From Nanobdellota archaeon (GTDB taxonomy: Archaea; Nanobdellota; Nanobdellia; Pacearchaeales; GW2011-AR1), in NCBI GenBank assembly GCA_018817405.1, contig JAHITZ010000058.1, positions 1 to 39,082 of the forward strand: a stretch of DNA of 39,082 nt, given 5' to 3'. This document shows, in pieces, positions 18,016 through 27,117 of this stretch. The position numbers were made by a program, and so were the translations under genes. The number at the start of each line of letters is the position of its first letter. Position 1 is the stretch's first letter. The notes beneath the pieces are model-generated. The model worked only from the letters and a program-made list of their open reading frames with translations, was not told the origin of the DNA and did no database searches.

Positions 18016-19025
18016 TTAAATTTTCTTATTCCGAATTATTATACGGGCAAATTTGGGAGACCCATTTATTTTGGTTAAATATGTCCCTCTTGTTTTATCC
18101 GTTGGTCCCGTTAACATACTATATCTTCCGATACCATCTAAAATTTCAAATTGTTCAGGATTATGTTTGTCTAAAAATGTAACCGGAACGCCCATAGCCC
18201 CCCTGTAATCCATTGGAATTCTGCTACCCTATCAACATTTATTGCATCGTAATGGTCATATTTCGGATATTCTTCTTTATGTTCTTTATATGTTTTACAT
18301 AATATTAAATCTTCATGCCTTTTCTTAATATCTAAATTTGTAAACCAAACAATACTCCCCATGCTAAAAAATTTCTTTCCATCTTCAATTTTTTTTCTGG
18401 ATTCAGTAGTTATCTCATAATCCTTAGGAACTTGAAACCATTTTGTCCCATTATTATCAACTCCCAACCAGAATTTATTTTCTTTTATTAACTTAAAAAT
18501 TTCTTTGTAAGATATTGCATTTTGTTGTGCTAGGATTATAAACTTTTTATCATATTTTATCAACTGTGCAACATATTCCCTAAACAACGAAAAAGGTGGA
18601 TTGGTAACAACAATGTCGGATTGTTTTAGCAGTTCAATACATTCTTTGCTACGGAAATCTCCGTCTCCCTTTAGATGTTTAATTCCTATTTCCTTAATAT
18701 CTGGAATGTTATTTTGATTTTTGTCACCAAAATATTCCAAGTAAATTGCTTTTTCAGACTTATATTCACTAAATAAATCCGTCTGTTGATTTTTATAGCA
18801 AGTAGTAATTAGTTTCTTCAATCCTAACTCCTCAAAGTTGTATGAGAAATAATGAAAGAAATTACTTACACGAGGGTCATCACAGTTACAAAAAACTACT
18901 TTGTTTTTGAAATGTTCTTTATAATGTTTTAACTCTTTTTCAATATCCGTTAATTGAGTGTAAAAATCATCATTCTTTGAAATGTTCGCCTTTCGTAAAC
19001 TTTTATTTAACGATTTTTTCTCCAT
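18016..19025 (-). pseudogene. EcoRI-family adenine-specific DNA methyltransferase, frameshifted near the C-terminus
   Basis: NPPFSLFREYV motif IV; ORF 18171-19025 loses frame at VAEF; the other frame continues PMDYRGAMGVPVTFLDKHNPEQFEILDGIGRY.. (18016-18213). Confidence 0.85.
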
Positions 19026-19026
19026 T

Positions 19027-20217
19027 TTAAATTATATCTTCCTCCATTATTCTAAGAATATCCATCGCCACATATATCTTGTTTCTTTTATGTTTTGTGT
19101 ATAATTTTATCGCTCCACACTTTACTAAATAGTTCATACCTCTTTTTGTCTTTGGATAATTCTCTCCTAATTCTTCTTGTAGTAAACTAATAAAATAATA
19201 TGGGTTTTCAAAAAACTTGTCTAATAAAGTATATGAAATCGGAGTAGCATTAATGTCTACCAATCTCTTTTTGTAATCATTGTATAATTCAATTAACTTT
19301 CTAACTCTCTTTGAAGTGTCTAATGCAACATCTCTAACTCCTTCCAAAAATAATTTTAACCATCTTGTGAATTCTCCTGTCTCTCTTGCTTCTGTCAAGC
19401 TATTATAATATGCTTCTTTGTATTTGCTAAAATAAGGACTTAAAAATAAAATTGGGTTATCTAATACTTTTGATTGGACAAGATAAAGCAATATTAATGT
19501 TCTGCCCATTCTTCCGTTTCCATCTTCGTAAGGATGTATTGTTTCAAAAAGATAATGAACCAAACCCGCCTTGAGCAATCTAAAAGCCCCATCATCTTTA
19601 TTCAGATAATCAAATAAATAACTCATCAGTCTATCAACTTGCTCTTCGGATGGTGGAACAAAATCGGCTTCGTGAATGTCGCTTGTTTTTCCTTTGCTCT
19701 GTATCCAATTTTGCCTTTTTCTAAACTCTCCTACAAGTTTTTCTTGTCCTCTTGTTTTTGTCAATAAAATTTTGTGCATCTCGTTTAAAATTTCTTTATC
19801 TATTTTTTTACCTTCCTTTAATTTTGATAAACCATACTCTATTGCTCTAACAAAATTTACAACTTCTCTTACATTTGGATTTACAAATTCTGGTTTTTTG
19901 CTTCCCGCTTCTGTTAAAAAAACTTCTGTTAAAGAAACATAAGTGCCTTCTATCTTTGAACTTTCAACTGCTTCTTTTCTCATATGAGCATCTACAAATA
20001 ATTCTAAGCTCCCTAAATTTTTGGTTAATCCTTGTAACTCTCCTAACGCCCTATTCGCTTCATTTGATTTTTCAAATAAGACTGGGTCTAAACAAATCTC
20101 TTTTAAATTTGGTAATTCCTTTGGTAAAAAATATTGGAACTCTACAAATTCATCTCCCAAAAAAGCACCTCTTGGAACAATATCCCCCGCTTTCCCATTA
20201 AACCTATTTGTGTCCAT
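19027..20217 (-). CDS. Fic-domain protein (Fic_N + Fic, C-terminal wHTH-like)
   Basis: HPYEDGNGRMGR Fic motif; ends 1 nt upstream of the methyltransferase start. Confidence 0.93.
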   Translation of the reverse strand: MDTNRFNGKAGDIVPRGAFLGDEFVEFQYFLPKELPNLKEICLDPVLFEKSNEANRALGELQGLTKNLGSLELFVDAHMRKEAVESSKIEGTYVSLTEVFLTEAGSKKPEFVNPNVREVVNFVRAIEYGLSKLKEGKKIDKEILNEMHKILLTKTRGQEKLVGEFRKRQNWIQSKGKTSDIHEADFVPPSEEQVDRLMSYLFDYLNKDDGAFRLLKAGLVHYLFETIHPYEDGNGRMGRTLILLYLVQSKVLDNPILFLSPYFSKYKEAYYNSLTEARETGEFTRWLKLFLEGVRDVALDTSKRVRKLIELYNDYKKRLVDINATPISYTLLDKFFENPYYFISLLQEELGENYPKTKRGMNYLVKCGAIKLYTKHKRNKIYVAMDILRIMEEDII

Positions 20218-20438
20218 GACTATTATGTGAGAATCATACTATTTATATCTTTCTGATTTTATGTTAATAGTATTATCTATATTATCATAGAACCATTGGG
20301 AAGGAAATAAGTAAATAAATAGATAACATATATATACATATTATATGTCCATATTAACATAGAACACCATATGTCGTTATTATAGAAAGGTTTATATACA
20401 GCTTATTCTTATTAATATTAATAAAATAAAGTGTTAAT

Positions 20439-21677
20439 ATGGAACAAACAACAGAATACCTAAAGAATTTCTCTGAATGGAGAAACGAAAGAGCAAAAGC
20501 AATTTTACAGAAAGGCAACCCTGAAACATTAGACGAGTTTACTTATTTAGTCCCTTCTCAAAATTCAGACAAGAAATACAAGGTAACGCACATAGACGCT
20601 TATAGTTGCGAGTGTGAGGACTTTAAGAGAAGATGTCAAGGTAAAAATCTCTACTGCAAACACATTAAAGCCATTCTTCTATTTGAGAAGATTAAGGCAA
20701 AGTATGAAGTGAAACCAGAAGTAGAAAGAGAAATTGAGTTTATTATTGACACTCCTAAAAAAGATATTTGTCCTTATTGTTCTTGCGAAGAGATGTTTAA
20801 GCGAGGGCAACGTAAAACAAAGTTAGGAATGAAACAACTCTATTGCTGTAAGTCATGTAAGAAGAGATTTGTTTTACAACCAATAAGCCACATCAAAGGA
20901 AATGCTAAACTTGTTTGTCTTGCTATGGATTGTTACTATAAGGGTTTGTCTTACCGAGATATAAGCGACCAGTTCTCACAATTCTACGGATTGAAAATAA
21001 GCCATGTTACGATTAGAGATTGGGTTTTGAAGTTCGGGAAGATTATGAACAAATACACCAAAACAATCAAACCAGAGATTAAAGGAATTTGGAACACAGA
21101 CGAAACATTAATCTTAACTAAAAGAGGAAAGGACAAAAAGAACCCTAATAAGAATTTTGATTATGTCTGGAATGTTATGGATAATAAAACTAAATTCTTA
21201 CTTGCGTCTGAATGTTCAGGAAGAAGTAGAAAATCAAAAGACGCTGTTCATGTTTTCAAAGAGGCACATAAACAGAATGGAAAAATCCCATTTCAGATAA
21301 TTACAGATAGATATGCAGGTTATCAAGATGGAGTTAGGAAAGCATTTAGGAATTGGGGTAATGAAAGAAAAGTTAAGCATACTTCTATTGTGGGAAAAAG
21401 GAAAGTAATAAACAATAACGCAATAGAAAGCCATCATTCACATCAAAAAGAATTTCATAAGATTAGAAGAGGAGTTACAGAAGTGCAAAGTTATCAGGAT
21501 GGATTTAGAGTTTTCCATAATTTCGTGAGAAAAAACGCAAGAGATAAATTAACTCCTGCTGAAAAGTGTGGAATTGGAGTTAATGGAAACAGATGGAATA
21601 CACTTTTATTAAACTCAATTAAACAACAAAAAGCCACGAGCTTAACAGGAGAAGAAAAAATTATAGAAAGCCACTAA
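20439..21677 (+). CDS. DDE transposase with N-terminal SWIM zinc finger and zinc ribbon
   Basis: SCECEDFKRRCQGKNLYCKHIKAI (SWIM CxC..CxH); CPYCSCEEMFKRGQRKTKLGMKQLYCCKSCKKRF; WNTDET..IITDRYAGY..NNAIESHHSHQKEFHKIRRG as candidate D-D-E. Confidence 0.88.
   Translation: MEQTTEYLKNFSEWRNERAKAILQKGNPETLDEFTYLVPSQNSDKKYKVTHIDAYSCECEDFKRRCQGKNLYCKHIKAILLFEKIKAKYEVKPEVEREIEFIIDTPKKDICPYCSCEEMFKRGQRKTKLGMKQLYCCKSCKKRFVLQPISHIKGNAKLVCLAMDCYYKGLSYRDISDQFSQFYGLKISHVTIRDWVLKFGKIMNKYTKTIKPEIKGIWNTDETLILTKRGKDKKNPNKNFDYVWNVMDNKTKFLLASECSGRSRKSKDAVHVFKEAHKQNGKIPFQIITDRYAGYQDGVRKAFRNWGNERKVKHTSIVGKRKVINNNAIESHHSHQKEFHKIRRGVTEVQSYQDGFRVFHNFVRKNARDKLTPAEKCGIGVNGNRWNTLLLNSIKQQKATSLTGEEKIIESH
21631..21647 (-). 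promoter_or_regulatory. Subterminal transposase-binding-like repeat, right end (inside tnp CDS)
   Basis: Minus strand TGTTAAG-CTC-GTGGCTT; companion TGTTAGG-AATTA-GTGGCTT in TIR-R. Confidence 0.7.
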
Positions 21678-21691
21678 TTCCTAACACTCTC

Positions 21692-21700
21692 GAAAATAAA
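21692..21700 (+). repeat. Right 9-bp target-site duplication GAAAATAAA
   Basis: Identical to 16848-16856; abuts the right TIR. Confidence 0.9.
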
Positions 21701-21733
21701 AACTTTTATTAACCCCCTCCTCCTGGTTTAGCG

Positions 21734-24700
21734 ATGTGCAAAAGAGGGTTGTTTGTTTTGGTTCTGGTATTAGCGTTAGTGTTTTCTTTATCTTTAGTTT
21801 CTGCTGGTGAAGTTGATGACGAAATAAAAAAATTAACACACTATGCCGAGGGATATGAAACTGGGAATATTGATTATGTCCAGCTTATGGTTTATAGTTC
21901 TTCTGTAAGGGAGAAATTGAATGAAATGCTGGGAGTTGTCAGCAAAGAAGAAGGCGGACTTTTGAAGCAAGAGCAGATTAAGCAAGTTCTGGGAGAACCA
22001 GATGAATGGACAAAGTGGGTTTGGGTTGAAATGGAGGAGCGTGAAGTAAGATTAGGCAATGAAGTTCCTGTATGGAAAAAAATAGTTTTTGATGGCAAGA
22101 AAATCCAGATAAGACTTAGCGCGCAGCCCACTCTTTTTAAGAAAAAGGATTTTGGAAGAGAGGAAAACGGAGAAAAGTTTGAACAGAACATTGAAGATTT
22201 TGACATTGTCGAGGGGGGGTATCTGGTTTATCGGCTGCATTTTGAAACAGAATTTAAAAGGCCGCAAGAAGAATTAGACATAATATCAAAATTCGTTGAA
22301 ATTCAAGAACTGGCTGAATATTATAGTTCCAATCCAAGCCAATCTAATGCAGAATCTTTGGCAAAAGAAAGCGTAAACATTGAGAGGACGTTTGAGCCTT
22401 ATTTTAGGCAGAGTTCTGAGGATTGCGGGAAATTAATGAATTCTATTTTTGGTTCAGAAAACAAAAGGGAAATCCAGAAAGTCCTTGTTCAAGAAGTTGA
22501 GTTTTATGGGGGAGATAATTTTGAAGCGATTTTAAGATTAGAGATGTGTGATGATTGTGAGTGGCATTGGATTGGAATGAATCTGGGGCTTGAAGGCCGT
22601 GGTCCTGGATTTAAGTTTCCAGAAAATGCCATGGACACGGATAAAAAGCAATCTAAAGAGAGATTCAAAGATATGGGTACTGAGGGTTTTGAGGCAGAGA
22701 CAAAAGAACTGGTAAGTGAGATGAGAAGATTGTTAGAAAATGGAGATTATGGACAGGCGATGTCTTACTCGCATAGACTGCAGATGTTAACAGATGCTTG
22801 GAATGAAAAAGCTAACAATGTCTGGGAAGAGTTAGACAAAACTTACAGGTTAGAAGAAGAATCAATGAGTGAAGAGGAGAGAAGGAAAATTGATAAAAAC
22901 TACGGCTGGATAAAAAGAGAGCAGGAAAAAAGAGCTAAAATGAAAGACCTGGCTGGGAAAAACTACCAAGAAAGAAAGTTGTTTTATCTAGAGCTGTTTT
23001 CTGACTATGAGAAAAAAGATTTTTATTTTAAACAGGAAGAATGGGAAAAAAGACTTGTTGAAGAGTTCAGAGAATTTGGCGAAGAGGTTTGTGATAATAA
23101 TAAGGACGATAATGATAACGGGGAAATTGATTGTGCTGAAGCGCAGTGCGGGGGCAAGTTTTGCGGGAAATTCGTTGATGCAACAGTTGTTGGTGACGAA
23201 TCAGGGGTGGTTGAGAAGGAGTTGTATTGTATTGCAGGGACTTGTCAGGTAAAGGAAGAAATTATTACAGAAAAAGGAGCTGTTTGCGGGAACAATATTT
23301 GTGAGCCAGGCGAGATGGGCGAGCTAACTACACATTCCTTTCCTCCACAGGAAGAAGAGGAAAACGTTGAAGAGGAATTGCTTGCAGTTTTGTTATCTGA
23401 TAATGTAAGCGAGGAAGAAAATGGAGGTGAAGGAGGAGAAGAGGAAGAAGGCGACGATTCAGTGACTGTTTGTCATATTCCTCCAGGAAATCCAAATAAT
23501 GCACATACCATAATTGTTGGGGCTTCAGCTGTTTCAGATCATCTAGATCATGGTGATTATTTAGGTGAGTGTACAGATGATGATGAATCCTTGCTTTGTC
23601 CTCAAGATTGTGTTGAATGTCTGGTTTATGATGCTTTGCCTTGCTCAGGAGAAGTTATTTTTAGTGGAGAGGATGAAAATGGTTGTCCTTTACCGCCGAT
23701 TTGTATAGGTGGAGAAGGAAAATGCAAAACAAATGAGGAGTGTGTGTTTTTATGCGGAGAAGGTGAATGTGTATGGGAGAATGAAGCAGATGAATTTGGA
23801 GAGTGTCGATTAATAAAGTTAGAAGATTGTGTGAAGCCAGATTGTGTTGCTGGTGAGAAGAAGATAGAGCGGTGTCAAAACAGAGATGAAGTAGTTGTTG
23901 AAATTTGTGTAGAAGGACTTTGGGAAGAGACAGGTGTTAAGTGCGAGAAGGGGGGAGGATTAGGGTGTGGAAAATGCGGGAACGGATGCATGTTAATAAA
24001 AGATATGATGGCTGTAGACTGCATGCAGCCTACTGAAGAATTTGAATGTGTTGAAGAAAATGGACAATGTGTTAAAAAGGAAGAAAGAGGTGAGTCATGT
24101 ACTAACTATTGCAATGACTATATCAGCAGTATGATACCAGAGTGTCCAGGACATATGGAAATTTCAGGAGGTTATCCTGATTGTGATTGCAACTGGATTT
24201 GTGACGAGGGGGCTGGGGAAGAATGCAGAGTAAAAAGTGATTGCGGCGGGGAAAATGATGTTTGTAGTAATGGAAAATGTGTTACACTTCCTGGAAAAGT
24301 AAAACCTGAATGTGCTGAAATTAATTGTGAGACAGGATATGAATGTGTTCCTGAAACAGGAGAATGTAAAAAAATAGAAGGTTGGGTTGAAGAAGAAGAG
24401 GAAGAAAAGGAGGAAGAAGGTGTCCCACCCGCCCACCCTGAGGAAGAAGAGGAATCAGAAGTACCTAAAGAGCAGGAGCAAGAAGAACCTGAAGAATCAG
24501 AACAACAAGAATCAGAGCCAGAGTCAGAACCTGAAGTTGAGCCAGAAGCAGGAGCTATAATTGGAGAGGTTGTTTTTGCGCCTCTTAAGGCAGCGATAAG
24601 TTATGTTGCTAATGTTTTTTTAGATATTGGTAAAAGAGCAAGTATCACAGGGTATGCTGTAAATGGTGATGGAGGAGATAGTGGAGATGGTGATGGAGGA

Positions 24701-26350
24701 GATAGTGGAGATGGTGATGGAGGAGATAGTGGAGATGGTGATGGAGGTGAAGGATGGGAAGATAATTATGATAATAATCAGAATGATGACTGGGAAGACC
24801 GTGATAGAGAAGGAAGTAGAGAGATGGAGGAAGACAACGAGGAGAGATGCAAAAAGGATTGTAATGAAGTATGTTATAATAATAAAATCAGGCCATGTGT
24901 TGAATCCTGTATTCGAGAATCATGCGGAGATGAATTAGACTGTGATGTTGATGAAGAAAGTGTAAGGTGCGAGGAAAATTGCAAGGAAGAGAAAGATGTA
25001 AGCGGATGTGTTGATGATTGTTTTGGCAAGTGCGTATCGGGGAAGGGTGATTTTTGGGAAGATGTTGAATCTGATTGGGATGAAGAAGAACATAAAGAAG
25101 AAAAAGGAGTTTATCTGGCAGGAGGTTCTTGCAGGGTTGCGCAAGGAAAGACAGAAGGATTTATTTTCTTTGACGGATGGGGCGAGTCTTTTGAAGGAGT
25201 CAGAGATTTGAAACATAAATATTATCAGGGAGGAGAAGCTGATTGGTGCAAGTATGATTTTGAAAATTTGAAAAAACAAAGAGCAGAATTTGAGCAAGGT
25301 TTTGATGAAGAGTTTGTAAAATGGTTTTTTGAGGATTATTTAGCTAATTCTGCAGAAGACTGGGAGCAGGCTGTTTCCGGGATTTTTGAGCTTTATTGGA
25401 GTGATGTTGATATTTCCAGAGAAATGGGGCATAGAATGAAGTGTCTTGGTATTGACGAGTTTCCAAAGCATGAGTTGATTAATGTTAAGTATGAAACAGA
25501 ATATGGGATGGTGGAATTTTGGGAAGAGCTTAAAACAGCGAGATTGCCTGGGACAGATGAAGAGATAGAACTTATATCTCCTTACATGAAGATTTGGATT
25601 TTTCCTTCTAAGCAGGCTATGAAGAGCATGTTTGGGAAGTCAATGAAAAAGCATGAGTTTCCAGGACCTGATGGTGAAACTGGAGGAGGACTTTCAGAAG
25701 AAGAGAAAGAAGAGATTAGAAATGACCCTGGAGAGATGGAGGATTTAAGAGAAGTGATGGAAAAATACGGCGGAAGTTTTGAAGGGGCTGTCCAGTTTTT
25801 GGATTATGAAACCGGGGAAAATGTGTTTAATCTGTATGTTGAGATTAATGAGGAAGAGCTAATCAATACTGAGCCGATGCTGCCGGAAGAAATGCCGGAA
25901 TTAGACGCACGAGTTGAGCTTGACTTTGAGAAACTTTATGATATAATTTATATTTCAGAAAAGGAGATAATGGGAATAGAGGTAGAAAGTCCTCCGTGGG
26001 ATAGAAAACCAAGAAAGTTGGGAGACAGGATTAAAGGGGCGGTGAGCGGGGCGAAGATGTGGCTTAAAATGAGGAGTTTGATGAATTCTGCAGAGTATTA
26101 TCCTGCTTCTTCGGAGAAAGAAATGAAAATGTTTTTGAAAGATTTTTTTGGGGGGATGATGGGTGGTCCTGATGGGCCTCCTGGAGACGAGGATGAGCAA
26201 GAAGGGCCTGGCGGATGCACAACTGAAGAAGAGTGCAAAGAGTATTGTGAAAATCCTGAAAATAAGGAAGAGTGCATGCAATTTAGCGATAAAACTCCAG
26301 AAGGCTGGGAAGACAGAAAGGTAATGACTGGGGAAGTTGTTAGGGTTTAA
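21734..26350 (+). CDS. Giant secreted acidic/Cys-rich protein
   Basis: Signal peptide MCKRGLFVLVLVLALVFSLSLVSAG; VTVCHIPPGNPNNAHTIIVGASAVSDHLDHGDYLGEC motif; GDGGDSGD repeats; Glu-rich linkers. Confidence 0.88.
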   Translation: MCKRGLFVLVLVLALVFSLSLVSAGEVDDEIKKLTHYAEGYETGNIDYVQLMVYSSSVREKLNEMLGVVSKEEGGLLKQEQIKQVLGEPDEWTKWVWVEMEEREVRLGNEVPVWKKIVFDGKKIQIRLSAQPTLFKKKDFGREENGEKFEQNIEDFDIVEGGYLVYRLHFETEFKRPQEELDIISKFVEIQELAEYYSSNPSQSNAESLAKESVNIERTFEPYFRQSSEDCGKLMNSIFGSENKREIQKVLVQEVEFYGGDNFEAILRLEMCDDCEWHWIGMNLGLEGRGPGFKFPENAMDTDKKQSKERFKDMGTEGFEAETKELVSEMRRLLENGDYGQAMSYSHRLQMLTDAWNEKANNVWEELDKTYRLEEESMSEEERRKIDKNYGWIKREQEKRAKMKDLAGKNYQERKLFYLELFSDYEKKDFYFKQEEWEKRLVEEFREFGEEVCDNNKDDNDNGEIDCAEAQCGGKFCGKFVDATVVGDESGVVEKELYCIAGTCQVKEEIITEKGAVCGNNICEPGEMGELTTHSFPPQEEEENVEEELLAVLLSDNVSEEENGGEGGEEEEGDDSVTVCHIPPGNPNNAHTIIVGASAVSDHLDHGDYLGECTDDDESLLCPQDCVECLVYDALPCSGEVIFSGEDENGCPLPPICIGGEGKCKTNEECVFLCGEGECVWENEADEFGECRLIKLEDCVKPDCVAGEKKIERCQNRDEVVVEICVEGLWEETGVKCEKGGGLGCGKCGNGCMLIKDMMAVDCMQPTEEFECVEENGQCVKKEERGESCTNYCNDYISSMIPECPGHMEISGGYPDCDCNWICDEGAGEECRVKSDCGGENDVCSNGKCVTLPGKVKPECAEINCETGYECVPETGECKKIEGWVEEEEEEKEEEGVPPAHPEEEEESEVPKEQEQEEPEESEQQESEPESEPEVEPEAGAIIGEVVFAPLKAAISYVANVFLDIGKRASITGYAVNGDGGDSGDGDGGDSGDGDGGDSGDGDGGEGWEDNYDNNQNDDWEDRDREGSREMEEDNEERCKKDCNEVCYNNKIRPCVESCIRESCGDELDCDVDEESVRCEENCKEEKDVSGCVDDCFGKCVSGKGDFWEDVESDWDEEEHKEEKGVYLAGGSCRVAQGKTEGFIFFDGWGESFEGVRDLKHKYYQGGEADWCKYDFENLKKQRAEFEQGFDEEFVKWFFEDYLANSAEDWEQAVSGIFELYWSDVDISREMGHRMKCLGIDEFPKHELINVKYETEYGMVEFWEELKTARLPGTDEEIELISPYMKIWIFPSKQAMKSMFGKSMKKHEFPGPDGETGGGLSEEEKEEIRNDPGEMEDLREVMEKYGGSFEGAVQFLDYETGENVFNLYVEINEEELINTEPMLPEEMPELDARVELDFEKLYDIIYISEKEIMGIEVESPPWDRKPRKLGDRIKGAVSGAKMWLKMRSLMNSAEYYPASSEKEMKMFLKDFFGGMMGGPDGPPGDEDEQEGPGGCTTEEECKEYCENPENKEECMQFSDKTPEGWEDRKVMTGEVVRV
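24665..24747 (+). repeat. 24-bp in-frame tandem repeat, about 3.5 copies
   Basis: GGTGATGGAGGAGATAGTGGAGAT repeated at 24665, 24689, 24713, partial at 24737. Confidence 0.95.
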
Positions 26351-26835
26351 TTTTCTTCAAACAATTCAAAGTATCTTACTTCTCGTACTCCTCTACGGCG
26401 AGTGCCAACAACTCCGCTGAAACCGATTGTTAAATCAGCTATTTCATCAAGGGAGATACCTCTTTTTTCTAAGAATTCTGATAAGTCTTTTGGATGTTTT
26501 GCAATATACTCGTGATATTCCCCCAATTGCCGACACATATCTTCTCCTGAGGCGCGGGTTAATCTTGATTTGACTTCTATGATAATGAGATGTCCTGGAT
26601 TTTCTGTAAGGAGTATAATGTCTGGGCTTGCATAGTTAGTATAAGACATGTAGCTGTCCAGCAGGATTCCGAGCGATGTAAAGCGAAGCTCTCGCCATGC
26701 ATTTCTAAATTGTGGACTGTGCTCATGAAAAACTGATAGATTTTTATATAACTTTTGTTTTAGTATTCTGTCTATAACTTGTTTATGTAGTTCTTCACCA
26801 CATGTTGAACTAACTTTTTTTCTAGTCTTTATCAT
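26347..26835 (-). CDS. PD-(D/E)xK-nuclease-like protein
   Basis: SPDIILLTENPGHLIIIEVKSRLTRASGEDMCRQLGEYHEYI (D..ExK + Q/Y). Confidence 0.6.
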   Translation of the reverse strand: MIKTRKKVSSTCGEELHKQVIDRILKQKLYKNLSVFHEHSPQFRNAWRELRFTSLGILLDSYMSYTNYASPDIILLTENPGHLIIIEVKSRLTRASGEDMCRQLGEYHEYIAKHPKDLSEFLEKRGISLDEIADLTIGFSGVVGTRRRGVREVRYFELFEEN

Positions 26836-26948
26836 CTTCTATTAAAAGCAGATAGTTGTCACTGTTAAATATCTTTAAGAGTTTTTAAGATTTTAATTTA
26901 TATCTTTTAGAGATTTTTAAATTTAACTGTTTTGTTATGCGGATTTTA

Positions 26949-27097
26949 GTATACGAAAACCAGTTCGCCTGTTTTATCAAAAAGATTAGAATAGAAAATA
27001 GCTTCAAACAGTTTGGTTTTAGGTAATAATACAAATCATTTTTTGGGGGGTTGGAGGAGGTGGGCAAAAGATTATGCTATTTTTATGTTGTAATTAC
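26949..27097 (+). repeat. Dispersed structured repeat, copy A
   Basis: GTATACGAAAACCAGTTCGCCTGTTTTAT..AAAATAGCTTCAAACAG..G-rich..GATTATGCTATTTTTATGTTGTAA; arms AAAATAGC(26995-27002)/GCTATTTT(27076-27083). Confidence 0.85.
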
Positions 27098-27117
27098 AGT
27101 CAATCATTTTACATTCA

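Larger units (their letters stand above)
16857..21691. mobile_element. Complete cargo-carrying DDE transposon (4,835 bp)
   Basis: TIR-L GAGAGTGTCAAGAATTCGTGGCTT (16857-16880) against TIR-R (reverse complement of 21668-21691) GAGAGTGTTAGGAATTAGTGGCTT, 21/24; perfect flanking 9-bp direct repeat; transposase gene inside. Confidence 0.92.

Noticed and set aside
24164-25297. Minus-strand Phe-rich ORFs opposite the second giant protein
   Set aside because: Antisense of Glu/Lys-rich codons; no independent coding evidence.
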